Origin: Desmodesmus armatus
Taxonomy: Eukaryota > Chlorophyta > Chlorophyceae > Sphaeropleales > Scenedesmaceae
Direction: 5' to 3'
NCBI GenBank assembly: GCA_007449985.2
Contig: VIIQ02000601.1
Span: forward strand, 124,001-188,000
Length of the DNA: 64,000 nt
Shown here one piece after another: positions 52,801-63,265 of the stretch. The translations under genes were made by a program, and so were the position numbers. The notes under the pieces are model-generated. The model made no database searches. It was not told where the DNA came from and worked only from the letters and a program-made list of their open reading frames with translations. Position 1 is the stretch's first letter. Each line of letters opens with the position of its first letter.

Positions 52801-55388
52801 ATTAACAGCTGGCCCCTTTTGCTGCGTAGTCACCAATGTTTGCCGCAAAGTGACAGATGAGTCAGGCAACATTGTGTCACACCTCTCGTGCGTTGGCATA
52901 ACGTCATGCATCGTTGTTGCTGTGCAGGCACCACCAGCAGCTGTGCGGTCGATCCCATCCCAGAGCTTGCAGACATCTGCTTGCAGTGAGTCAGCCGCTT
53001 GCATGTAGGACGTAGGTGGTGCATGCGTCGGCAGAGAACACTGCAAAATCTACGCATGCTGGCTGAGTCGTGCTGCTCCTGCTGGGGTGGCAACTAGCTT
53101 GCCAGCAGTGCTGATAACAGCAGCTCAGTGGCTGTGGCACACGCCGTCCTGCGGCTGCTGCAAGACTGCACAGCAACACATCTCGGGCACACAAGTTCTC
53201 GACATCTCCTCTCAGTGTTGGGTTGCTCTTGCAAAGCAACATGATGGTGTGCTGTGCGTGCTGTGCTGACGTATGCTGTGCTTGCGTATGCTGTGCTGTG
53301 CTGTGCAGGCACAACATCTGGATGCATGTGGATGCCGCATGGGCTGGCAGTGCGGCCATGCTGCCAGAGCAGCGTCAGTGGTTCCAGGGGCTGGAGAAGG
53401 TTGACAGCTACAGCTTCAACCCACACAGTGAGTACCAAGCTGCTGCAGCGGGGGCTTGATGATTGCCTTTGTTTGTTACTGGTGTAGGTGGATACAGCTT
53501 TTGTCAGATAGCTGCACATGCAAGCTTGCTGTGTTCAGAGCCGTAGTGTGTCCTGCCTACCTCAATCCAGTGAGCGAGCTGTCGAATCGTTTGGGCAATG
53601 GCGGTTTGAAATAAAGTCTACCCTGTGCCGGGATATATGTTTCTGCCTTGTGTTGCTGCAGAGTGGATGGTGACACCCATGGACTGCTGTGCCTGCTGGT
53701 TTGATGACTCAACCTACCTCAAGGAGGCACTGTCCCTCACACAAACATACCTGCGAGGCACCGGCAACATGTTTGACTACAAAGACTGGCAGATACCCTG
53801 GGCAGGTGTGTGGTGTAGCAGTTGCCATCGCCTTCAGGGCTGATTCCATCTTGACTGTACTGCACCACTAAAGTAGGATTGTTCTTTTTGTTACAAAGAC
53901 CTTTGTGGAAACAACCAATATGATGCATCACGGAGTTGTCGTTTCATGAGTCATGACTGCTATTGCTGCTTGCCTTTGATGTCACATGCAAGCGCCGATG
54001 TGCACCGCACCCTATTTCCCTAGGTGCACAATACTATGCCCCTGCTGTGCTGTGTTGAAACTTGAATCGCAACCGACCATCCCAACCGTGGTGCTGCTGT
54101 GTGTGTTACACCCCCCCCCCCTGCCCCCAGGCGCTTCCGTGCGCTGAAGCTGTGGTTCACGCTGCGCATGTATGGCGCTGAGAAGCTGCAGGAGCTGGTG
54201 CGACAACACATTGCACTCGGGGAGTGGCTGGCAGAGCAGGTGCAGGAAGACAGCAGGTGCGTGGGAACGCTCCTGGGGCTGTTGCTGCGGCGGCTGTGCC
54301 GGCTGCTGCGGCGGCTGTGGCGGCTGCTGAAGCATGGTGTGCTGTCATACCAACCGGCTGCCAGCTTGCATTTGTGTTGGGTTGCAGCTGCTGTCAGCTG
54401 TGCTCAGCTGCATCTTTCTCACCTCCACAAGAGTGTGGTGGAGTGCTGTCAGGGTGCATCGGCTGGTGGCACCCCAACCTGGGGCCAGCTTCAGTGTTGG
54501 TGACCGTGTTGTCAGTTTGACCCTTTGCGCACAGCGTCCAGCGTCAGAAAGGTTGGATAGTGAGCCTTTCGACTTCGCTTCGACGTGCCGTCTATATCTA
54601 GCAGTGCCGTCCATATCTTGCAGTGCCTAGGTCAGCAGTGACAGCCAGTCGTCGCTGCTGCTTGCAGGTTTGAGTGGTGGCGCCGCCTCGCTTTGGTTTG
54701 GTGTGTCTGCGGCTGCGGGGTGCAGACAATGACGGCAACAAGGAGCTGCTGGCAGCTGTCAACAGCGCAGGTGCGCGGGGGAAGGGGTGCCGTTGACACT
54801 AGGTTTGGTCGACAGGATCAAACCAAAGAAAAATGGAACGGTTTTGTTTGTTGAACAAAACCCGCATCGCCAGGAGCAGGTTAGTGGTGCGGTCCTCTAG
54901 TCTGGGTTGCAGTGCCCTAAATGGTCTGACCTATATCAGCCAACAAGCGTCGCTGAATAGCTGTCATGAATCATCCCGTTGCAACTGGCAGGCCCAGCTC
55001 TTTGGCAGCGGGAATGACTGAATGAAGAGTGAAATGTTCCAGTTTGGTAATCAGATGAGTAACCAGGGGGTTGAGCAGAAAGCATGGGCCGCCCCCCGCA
55101 TTGCTGTGTGTCATACATGCAGGCTAATGCTGTCACTGACTTGGCAAGGCAGCAGACCCAAATGAAAAACAACCTGACAGGGATTTTGTTGCATGTTGTG
55201 TTCATGTTCATGTGCTGCCATGCAGGCCTCTCATTCATGGTGGGCACAGACCTTGAGGGCCTGTTCACCTGCGTGTGGCCATTGGACAGGCCAACACGCA
55301 GCTCGAGCATGTGCAGAAGGTGTGGACCATCATTCAGGACCAGGCAGCTAAGATGCTGGCCAAACAGCAGGCCTCAAAGGCGCAGTAA
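49846..55388 (+). CDS. PLP-dependent aromatic amino-acid decarboxylase (group II, TyDC/AADC-like)
   Basis: Removes CO2 from an aromatic amino acid (Tyr, Trp or Dopa; specificity not decidable here). Twelve exons: 49846-49902, 50126-50212, 50526-50622, 51240-51378, 51678-51932, 52348-52507, 52928-52985, 53309-53427, 53662-53815 (or 53819), 54131-54256, 54668-54770 and 55226-55388; ~505 residues. Landmarks: FRKLGYEAVDMICDYM, PGYLRPLLP, GVTHWQSPNYFSWFPGNSS, the active-site His in NQAHSCF, LHVDAA-type HVDAAWAGSA (Asp contacts the PLP ring), and the PLP lysine in FNPHKWM, its codon split by the intron between 53427 and 53662. The loop residue in MFDYKDWQ is Tyr, as in true decarboxylases rather than aldehyde synthases (Phe). 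Exons 11 and 12 each lack one base relative to the family frame (between FE and VVAPP, and between LFT and LRVAIG), and the exon 9/10 phase needs a non-obvious donor. C terminus KQQASKAQ. Confidence 0.92.
50776..50930. repeat. Long inverted repeat (intronic hairpin 3), with an extra half copy upstream
   Basis: Arms 50776-50849 and 50858-50930 (73-74 bases, about seven differences) around an 8-base loop, with core ATCCATCATATACCAGATC. A further copy of the left arm's inner half lies at about 50690-50728 in the same orientation as the left arm. All in decarboxylase intron 3, followed by a G run of about 13. Confidence 0.95.
52021..52068 (+). repeat. Copy of decarboxylase exon 5 3' end with splice donor
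   Basis: 48 bases matching 51890-51937 with one difference (C for T). It covers the last 43 bases of exon 5 (AEDALKLVAYGTNQ in the protein) and the donor GTGGG, placed 131 bases downstream in the intron. Confidence 0.97.
53270..53308 (+). repeat. TGCTG pentanucleotide run forming a 3' splice site
   Basis: Repeated TGTGCTG/TGCTG units run directly into the acceptor CTGTGCAG of decarboxylase exon 8, taking the place of a pyrimidine tract. Confidence 0.85.
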
Positions 55389-58300
55389 GGCTGCAGTGCA
55401 AGCAGTAGCATCAGCAGCGACAGCAGTGTATGGATGGTGATAATTCGGTGTGTGTTGCTGCGTCAGCATTCATGCTGTGCATCAATGCTGACGTTATTGC
55501 TGTTGCAAAGGTTGCAAATTGGTTCTTTTTGTACGATTTGCACTTTGATAAAATGCAGCAGTTAGCGTCAACGGGTGATACTTTTCTATGGGGCAGATAG
55601 ATCCCAGCATGGGGCAGAGAGATCCCAGGCTGTGAAAGTACTTAGAGTGGTGTCAGGCTGGGCGGTTGCTGTGATTGCAGCCTGCCAGGCTTGTGGGCCT
55701 GTATGCTATGGCTATGCTGGAGGGCCAGCACGCTGTGGCTATCGCACTGCACCATGCTTCTTTGCTGCACCGCTGAGGCCGTAGTATTGCCAGTGACAAT
55801 CGTCGACCCTGCACTATCCCAACTTGACAGTCAACCGCCGTGAACGAGGTCACATCAACACAGCTGCTGCCTGCAGCAGCACTTGGCATGTGTGATGTTG
55901 TCAACTTATGCCGATGCGCTATCGCTTGGGTGAGCCAGTTGTTGGAACGGTTGTTTGCTTGTAGGTAGTGATTATTGTGTTATGCTAGCAGCACTGCGCC
56001 TTGTCTTTGCACTTGTCTCAGGTCTAGGGCTGCTGGGACTTGCAGCCACCGCGTCACTGCTGCAAACGGTGACAGACTATCTGTGAGCAGTGCTACCCTC
56101 TGCATGTAAGGTCAGGCTGGCGGCTGTGTGATAGGAGTGTTGCATGCAAGGGTGCATCTGCGTCCAGCATACACAAGTATAACCTGTGTCTTTTGCTGTG
56201 ATGAGTAATGTATTTTGTGTGATGAAGTGGAGCATGATTGGAGCTGCTAGGCTGGACCCGCATGTCGGCGTGTAAGACGTGGCTCGTGCTGCAGCTTTAT
56301 GGTACACAGCCAAACAGTTCAAGTCACTCCTGTGAACAGTCCTATGTCGACAGCAGGGCATGGGCATTGGGCGTGTTGCTAGGCCAGCGTACTGTGACCA
56401 TGGATTTCACGTGCACACATTCAATGCTGACAAATGACGGTTAAGAAACTGCCCCACGGCAAGTGGCAGTGCCGCTCGCTGTCCCAGCGACCAATCGATG
56501 CACACACCCACATGACATGAGCGATACCAAGCAGGACTCAGCAACAACACACCCTGTGCGGGACAGGGTAGGCATGAGAGCTCAGGAAAAAGCAACGCTC
56601 CCCTAGCAATCACATACAGTGTATGCACAGCAACCGTGCACAGCCTACATCACACCACCCGGAGTGAGTCACAGTGATACTCTGGACGCCACTTCTGGCT
56701 GTGTCACATCCACAGCCCAAACTCACAAACTTGCCCGAAGCATCAAGTGAACAACGGAGACGCCCAGCTGACATCTCGAAGTCAACCTGGGGCCTATGAC
56801 ATCTGGGATACCACACGCATGCAACGCCTTCAAAATGCACAACACAGAGCATGCACCTACAAGTGCCCAGGACATACCTCACAGCGCACACAAACCCCCT
56901 TTGACCCGCCCTTCCTTTCACCCCAGCACTTCACCCCAGCAACATAACAAGCGAAAATGGACTCCTCAGCATCTGTGCAGGCAAACCCAGAACCCTGCTG
57001 GCCGACCTGCTAAACCCCATGAAATCACACCAGCCTTACACTCAGGCATAATGCCAAGGTGTCCACAAGGGCGGGACAGGCCGAGGATGTAGGCTCATCA
57101 CATAGCCAGCACATTGGAGGTACCGCCTAGCGGTGAAAGTATCCACTTGTAACAGCCTCCCCCCGTAGTGCCACCACCAGCACAGACCAACAAACTGCAC
57201 CAAGGTGTAGCAACCGCGCCGTAGCAGATCGCGTGCACCGCGGCGCGCAAGCAGCACAAACCCAGAAGGCACGGCCATGCTAGTACTTGTCGCCCTGCAC
57301 ACATCAACTTGTGCGCGTGCATGTGGCCCACAGCAAAAACCTTGCGAAACAAGTGGTGCCCACTTATGCCACAGAGACAACCAGACCAATCTTAGACTGA
57401 CGGTCAATCCCAGCAATTGCCAATCTGGCTGCTGACGGCCCCTGAAATGCAGGACTAAAACCTCAGCACAAAACCCAACCAGCTGTGCAGTGGATAGCAG
57501 CCACATGCATAAACCCCATCTGTGCATGCCCCTTGCGCCCCTCCACACCCCACAGCAAGTGCACTGTGTGAGTCTCCATGCACTCTTTCTGCTTACACGC
57601 ACACAACCACATGCACACACCGAGCACAAAGCAGGCTGCATGCGCACACCCAGGCACATCGAACACAGCAGGCTGCGTACGCAAGCCACACACATGGCTG
57701 CACAGCGATGTGCGGCAGTGCAGGTGTCACAGCAGCCCGTAAGCCAGCAGGCTTATGTATGATCAGCGCCCCCCTGCACTACTGACTGGGACATCAATCA
57801 AACCGACAGCACTCGTGCATCGATCGTTGAGTGGTGGAGCTTTCTTGTTGCTCAGCTTGCATCCCCCTCCCAACCCAGCCACCGACCCACCACCACCAGC
57901 ACCCCCCCCCCCACACACACCACCACCATGGAAGCAAGAACCCACCTGAGCAAGACTGACTCTCTGCAAGGTGTAGAACATGCTTCGGTCCCACACACAA
58001 TACGGCAGCAATGTAACCCCTGGGGAGCGGAGGGCCTCCGCTCCATGCAACATGGATCAGGAGTGCACGTGCCTTCACAGCGCACCCTTGCGGCAACTCC
58101 AAAGTATTGGAAACATCCAGTGCCCGCTGCTCCCAACCTTGCTGACGTTTGCAGGAGCGTGACACAGTATCCTTGCATCAAACACATCCATGAAACCTTT
58201 ATCAGGCTGGCCTGTACAGCAGGCCCCAACACACACCCTGTACAACAGCAGTGTCACAACGCAGCCAATGTGGATGTTGACCACACACAACATCACCCCA

Positions 58301-59012
58301 GATACAAGTACAAGCTGACTGATCAGGACCCCCTGAAAACACAGTCACTGTGTCTTCTTCTGTACGGTACAAAGCAGGCAGCAGCCCCGCTGCTAGTCAG
58401 GCTGAGCACAGGCTGAGGCTAATCCCTGTACAACTCGCCGAACGAATCTCCTGAGACGACCCCCCCCCCCAAAAACAGAAGACAGTGACGCCCCTGGGAG
58501 GCCCACGCCACACCCAGCACACTTCACAAACACGTGTCATAGGCACGCTGACCCCATCGCTCCAAGCAGCATTTACAGCTGTCGCATGAACACACGTGCG
58601 CAGGAAGAGACGACAATTGCCTGTCTCTGCTGCCGTCACTGCTCTTACTGCTGCTGCAGCCGCTAGCAGCACCATGGCCCAGTCCACCCCCACGCAGCTG
58701 CAGCACCAACAGCCCACTCGCTCTGTCCCCCAGCACACATCCAACGCTCCACCACTGCACTCAGCTACTGGTGTGACCAGGCTGGCAGGCGCTGCCAGCA
58801 CAAGCACCCTGTCCCCCAGCACACATGCCCCACCGCTGTCATTACTAATGTAGTTAGCTCCTCATGCGCCCGGGCTGCAAGGTGCTGCCATTGCCAGCAC
58901 AAGCACCCCGTCCCCCAGCACCCATGCCCCGCCCGACAGCTGTACTTAGCTCTCCCCATGTGCCCGGGCTGCACTGTACTGCCATGTGCTGGGCCAGCAC
59001 ATGCAAGCATAC
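55389..59012. other. Gene-poor stretch, 3.6 kb
   Basis: Contains the 3' flank of the decarboxylase and of the small minus-strand gene at 59013. From about 56.4 to 58.5 kb the plus strand is A/C-rich with many CACA runs, like 4.0-7.0 kb. A long minus-strand open frame at 57042-57695 is Cys/Trp-rich with no domain character and is probably a by-product of that composition. A ~115-base unit (CAGCACAAGCACCC, GTCCCCCAGCAC, CGCCCGGGCTGCA) is repeated at about 58795-58890 and 58890-58985. Confidence 0.5.
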
Positions 59013-59459
59013 TCAGGCGGCTGCAGATTTGTCGGGTGTTCCACCGTTCAGGTTCAGCTGCTGCAGCTGCACCACATCATGGCTGACGCATGCAGACACA
59101 AAGGGGCTCTCCAGGATGCTTGCAACCCCCTGCAGGCAAGGCCGTGCTGAGGACTCCTTCCCTCCTGCTGCAGTATCAGCACCACCTGACGCAGCATCTG
59201 CTGTGGATCGCACTTGTGGCACTGCGTGCTGGGGGGTGCTATGCATGGCGCGATCGCTGCCTGCTGCTTCGGCCCTGCTGCCTGCAACAGACTGAGACAG
59301 TTGCTCCATGAGCCCAGGGGCGATTAGGGACGAGGCAAAGGGGCTGTCGACCATGCTGGCCACCCCTTCTGCTGCTGTTCGCTCCTCTTCAGGTGTGTGA
59401 AGGGGAGGCAGGGGGGAATCATCCAAATCCTGGAGCAGGGTGTCATCTGTGCTTGCCAT
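59013..59459 (-). CDS. Unknown small acidic protein, 148 residues
   Basis: I do not recognise it. A single open exon from an ATG at 59459 to a stop at 59013, starting MASTDDTLLQDLDDSPLPPL. It contains a repeated phrase, GVASMVDSPFASSLIAPG and GVASILESPFVSACV, with phosphorylation-like Ser/Thr-Pro context and Ala/Ser-rich spacers, suggesting a disordered acidic protein. The codon choice is the same as in the neighbouring genes. Upstream exons are possible, since the frame stays open back to 59693, but the ATG at 59459 gives the most protein-like start. Confidence 0.5.
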   Translation of the reverse strand: MASTDDTLLQDLDDSPLPPLHTPEEERTAAEGVASMVDSPFASSLIAPGLMEQLSQSVAGSRAEAAGSDRAMHSTPQHAVPQVRSTADAASGGADTAAGGKESSARPCLQGVASILESPFVSACVSHDVVQLQQLNLNGGTPDKSAAA

Positions 59460-60846
59460 GCTAGCTGCAGCACAGCACACGCCACAGTCCAGGATCACAG
59501 GACACACCCCATGGTCAGAAAGAATCACAGGTGGTGTGAAACCATGAATAAAGCTACAATGCAGCGCATGCCAGAGCCAGCAAGGGCCCAAAAGGGCCTG
59601 GAAGCAGCAGGGAAGTGCAGTGGCTGCAAAGCCAGCCTGTGCTGCCAACCAAGCCTCACCTCGTGCCCTGCCCGAAAAGGTATTGATCTGCAAGAGCTCT
59701 CGAAAGTTTTGTTGGTGTGTGGCTGATTTTTCTTACGGGAGACCTTGGAATATTGCTTGCTGGCCACTCGATATGGTTGGAAACCGCCAACGCACAGGTG
59801 CAAAGAGTTTGGAAATGGTTGCAAAAAACATTGCCGCCTACCCTCAGGCTAATAAGGCCGTGCACGTGCTATTGGTAACCCCTGCACCCAGCGCCTATTA
59901 TCCAAACTATGTCGACAGCCAGTTGCTACAGCTTAACAACCGCTGAAAGCCAAGAGAGGCCAAAAATAATACGTCTTTTGCCTGTGTGGTCTGCTGCAGC
60001 GCCTTCCAGGCAACTGCATTCGGTGAAGTTCACACCCTGCCAGGCTGGCAGTGGACACATGTGCAAGCTGACCAGGTCAAATGCTCTGTTGTAATAAGAT
60101 CGCAGAGGCTCTGCCTTGCCGGAGCTAACAGTTACTTCAACCTGGAGCAACGTGCTTGTACCGTCAGCACCTTGCTTGTGTGATGAGGACATGCCTGCAA
60201 GGTATCAAGCAAGGCTGGCCCCAACCACCATGGTCACTCTTGCTAGGGCCCACCTTGGGCCCGCAGTGATGGAGTGTGTGGAGGTACACCTGCTGATCAG
60301 CCGGTCCATTCAAGGTAGGTCTTGCTAGGTCCTACTTGCATGCTGCGTGTGTTTTTCGAGCTTAGACCTGATGAGCCTTGAAGAAGGCGAAACTAGTCGT
60401 CTGTAAGTTCGTTCACTCCACACGCACAATACAATCCGCCTGCTGCCTGGGTCGCTGGTATTTCCCACATTGTCTGTACAACCACTGGACAATAGGTGAT
60501 CAGGCGCTGTGCACTGATGGCTGCACCATTCTCGGCTGTGTGGGGGAGGGGTCAATTGAATTCAGTGCTGAATTTTAGTTCAAGAGTTCAATCATGACAA
60601 CTGCCTGCATGGTCAAGTATTGTTCACTGCTCAGCTACCCAATGTATTCACCAAGAGGTGCCGCTGTCTTGGTTGGGAAAGTTCCCAATTCCAGCATGGA
60701 TAGACCACCATGGATACCTGCCTCCAAGCACTCAAGCACTGTTCTCAACCAGGTTTGCCGGCACCTCTCCACCAACCAAACCCAAACTTGGGTTTGAGAG
60801 CTTCGAAAGCATCTAACATAGATGGACAACAACCGGGAAGCTCCTC
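59460..60846. other. Intergenic stretch between two minus-strand genes
   Basis: About 1.4 kb; should hold the promoter of the small gene at 59013 and the 3' flank of the DUF4602 gene. A minus-strand frame at 59926-60192 (88 codons) and a plus-strand one at 59620-59946 are open but show no domain I know. Confidence 0.45.
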
Positions 60847-63265
60847 TCAGCGCAGGGCAGACTTTGGCAGCCGCAGCACTCCATTCTTGAAGCCAGGTCC
60901 AGCCTCCATGAGCCCCTTGTCCCGCTGCTTGCCTGCAGCAACACACCAGCAGCAGCAACACAAGGCAGAGGCGTACACGTACTGGTCAGCCGATGCAGGG
61001 CTAAGTGTGCAGGACCCCAGTGTGTCCATATATATGTACTCCCTCTGCTGACACATACACCACCACCTCCCCACAGCTGCCCACACTGCATTGATCGCCC
61101 CCCCCCCCCCCCAGAAGATGACTACGTGAACCAGATTCACAGGGAAAGCGTTGATCAGCCATTGCTACATTGTGCACTCCTGAACAGACAGAATCTCCAA
61201 CAACAAAAACACAACTGGTGGTCACCTTTGATTGCGCGTGCCTTCTTGCCCCGCCCCTTGGCCTTCACCATGCCAGCAGCAATGGCCTCCTGCAGAGCCA
61301 CAGCCTCACGCTGCTTCGCCTTCTTAGCCATGCCCAGGCCCATCTTGGCAGGGATGCGGGGGCGCTTGTCGGCCGCTGCACCCAGCTTGGCCAGCATTGC
61401 AGCCTTGTAAGCCTTGGCTGAGCGCTTGTCTAGTGCAGTGGCACCTGCGGCAACATAGCCAGCAGCCATAGCCAGCAGCCATAGCCAGCAGCCACAGCCA
61501 GCAGCCACAGCCAGCGGCAGGAATACATTTAGTACTGTGCGTGGATCTGGGGGTTGGTAGTGGCGGCGGAGGTGGGGGGGGGGGGGGGGGCGTCGTGAAT
61601 GTGTGGCCGCTTGTCGGCTGCTGGACCCAGCTTGGCCAGCATGGCGGCCTTGTAGGCTTTGCTTGTGCGCTTGTCAAGTGCGGTGGCACCTGCGACAGCA
61701 GAGCAGTGACAGCCAGTGACAGGAATGGTGAGATTTTAGTAAAAAATATGCTGTGTGTGTTGGCTGAGCGCTTCTTTAGTGCACTTGCACCTGCGGCAAA
61801 CCAGATGACAGCAAAAGCCAGCAGCAGGGATGGACAATGCACTCAATACTCTGCGTGTGAATATGGAAGCACACGAGAAGAACCCCCGGCGTGTCTGAGG
61901 GTTGTTACGGTTGTTTCGGTGGCTCTGCCTTTTGCTGCAGCAGGGCGAGGTTGAACAATACGCCAATGTCCCAGCCTGCATGCCAACCGTGCCTTGCCCC
62001 GCTGTGTGAGGCAAACCCAGCAAGAGCAGAAAGAACAACAAAGCAAAGAACATATAGAGCCAGACCAATCCCCTTCAGGACTGTTCTGACACCCACTCAC
62101 CTAGCTGCTCTACATCTCGCCGCATAGCAGCAATTGCTCTGGTGTGAGCTGCAGTGCCTCATCATCAGCTGCAGCACCTGCACTGCCAGCCAGCTCCTGG
62201 GGATCCACAGTGCTGAATATCTTATCAACCTGGACACAGCACAGGACAGCATAGCACAGCGCAGCACAGCATGCGTTGGCACAGCTATGTGCTAAAGTTT
62301 GCTACATGCAAAGGTATGGTACTGTTGCGTGCCGGCAACCGTCGTTATCCTGTGAGGGTTCTGCACCAACAAGACTGGCAATCATGTTCCACTGGTGACT
62401 GCGCAATAAAAGTGCACTTGCCTTGTGCACAACTTGCTGCCCCTGCCTGTCTGACTGCTTGTGTTTCTGCTCGAGCACACTCACCTTAGATGACATGAAC
62501 TGCTTTTTCAACTTGCGCTCCAGTAGCCGCTGCTGCTGTTGCTGCCGCTGCTGCTCAACAATCTGCTGCTGGCTGGGCTGCGCTGCTGCTGTCTTGATGC
62601 CTTTGTTACCCTTGCCGCCTGACAGGAAAGCCTGCAGCTTGCTGTCAGCAACTGAGGCTGCAGGCGATTCTCGGCGGCGGTGCTGCTGCTGCTGCTGTTG
62701 GTGGTGCTGTTGCTGCTGTTGGCTGTCTGAGTCTTCTTCTTCTGCAGCACAACACAGCAAACTACCAACAGGTCAGCTATGAAGCGTTTCAACCAGTATT
62801 TTGTGTCTGTGGGGAACGTGAAGGCAACAGTGAGTTTGTGCACCAGAAGAGGAGCACCAGCAACATTCAGCTGCTGCTTGGTTATACAGATGTTGGAGAA
62901 ACCTGCTTACCAGATTCACTGTCTCCACTTGTGTCTTGCTGGGGGCTGCTGAGGCTTCCTGTCGAAGGCCGATGACCTGTTGCTGCTGCATGTTTGGCTT
63001 TCTTGGCCGACTGTTCGTCGTAGTCATCGAACATGCTCATGAAGCGTTCTCCTGCAAGTCAGCATGAGGCACACAGTCCATTTGACAGTCGCTGCTGCTG
63101 CTGCTGCTGCTGTTGTGCTGCTGGTACTGCCGCTGCTGTTGCTGCTCCAGCTGCTCAGTGCCTTTTTGCCTAAAGATCGCTTCGTAGCTTACCATACGCT
63201 GCAAGTGCGTCTGGTACGTCATCTGCAGCTGCTGTTTGAGCGGACTTCTGCCTCTGCCTCTTCAT
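60847..63265 (-). CDS. DUF4602 (C1orf131-like) protein, probable nucleolar ribosome-assembly factor
   Basis: Human C1orf131 is a small-subunit processome component; a like role is inferred here. Six exons: 63265-63193, 63051-62911, 62741-62485, 62229-62101, 61444-61226 and 60932-60847; ~235 residues. Start MKRQRQKSAQTAAADD, then an acidic FMSMFDDYDEQ, a Gln/Asp-rich linker with LQAFLSGGKGNKG, RLLERKLKKQFMSSK, then the family core: DVEQLGATALDKRSAKAYKA, LAKLGAAADKRPRIPAKMGL, MAKKAKQREAVALQEAIAAG and a C-terminal GPGFKNGVLRLPKSALR. Very basic in the C-terminal half, as expected for a nucleolar protein. Exon 4 is 129 bases where the phases on both sides require one more; the family frame is restored if one A is missing at LTPEQ/IAAMRRDVEQL (near 62130). 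The intron before exon 5 carries two decayed copies of the exon 5 start. Confidence 0.8.
61366..61815. repeat. Two extra copies of the DUF4602 exon 5 start
   Basis: The real exon 5 start (about 61366-61460: GATALDKRSAKAYKAAMLAK) recurs at about 61608-61705 (GATALDKRTSKAYKAAMLAK) and as a shorter piece at about 61760-61815 (AAGASALKKRSAN). Both keep an acceptor-like CAG. Confidence 0.9.
62226..62272 (-). repeat. TGCTG-type run near a DUF4602 3' splice site
   Basis: In gene sense TGCTGTGCTGCGCTGTGCTA then TGCTGTCCTGTGCTGTGTCC, ending at the acceptor CAG before the exon at 62229. Confidence 0.8.

Noticed and set aside
53815..54131. A third frameshift at the decarboxylase exon 9/10 junction
   Set aside because: A donor four bases further on (GT|GTGGTG at about 53819) closes the frame as IPWAGVRFRAL, so no indel is required.
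49846..55388. Calling the decarboxylase a pseudogene
   Set aside because: All catalytic residues and almost all splice phases are intact; single-base deficits at short runs occur in several genes here, so sequence error is the simpler reading.
57042..57695. 217-codon minus-strand open frame, Cys/Trp-rich
   Set aside because: Lies in A/C-skewed DNA with CACA runs; the residues (Cys, Val, Trp, Leu) follow from the skew, there is no domain character, and the plus strand shows similar open stretches.
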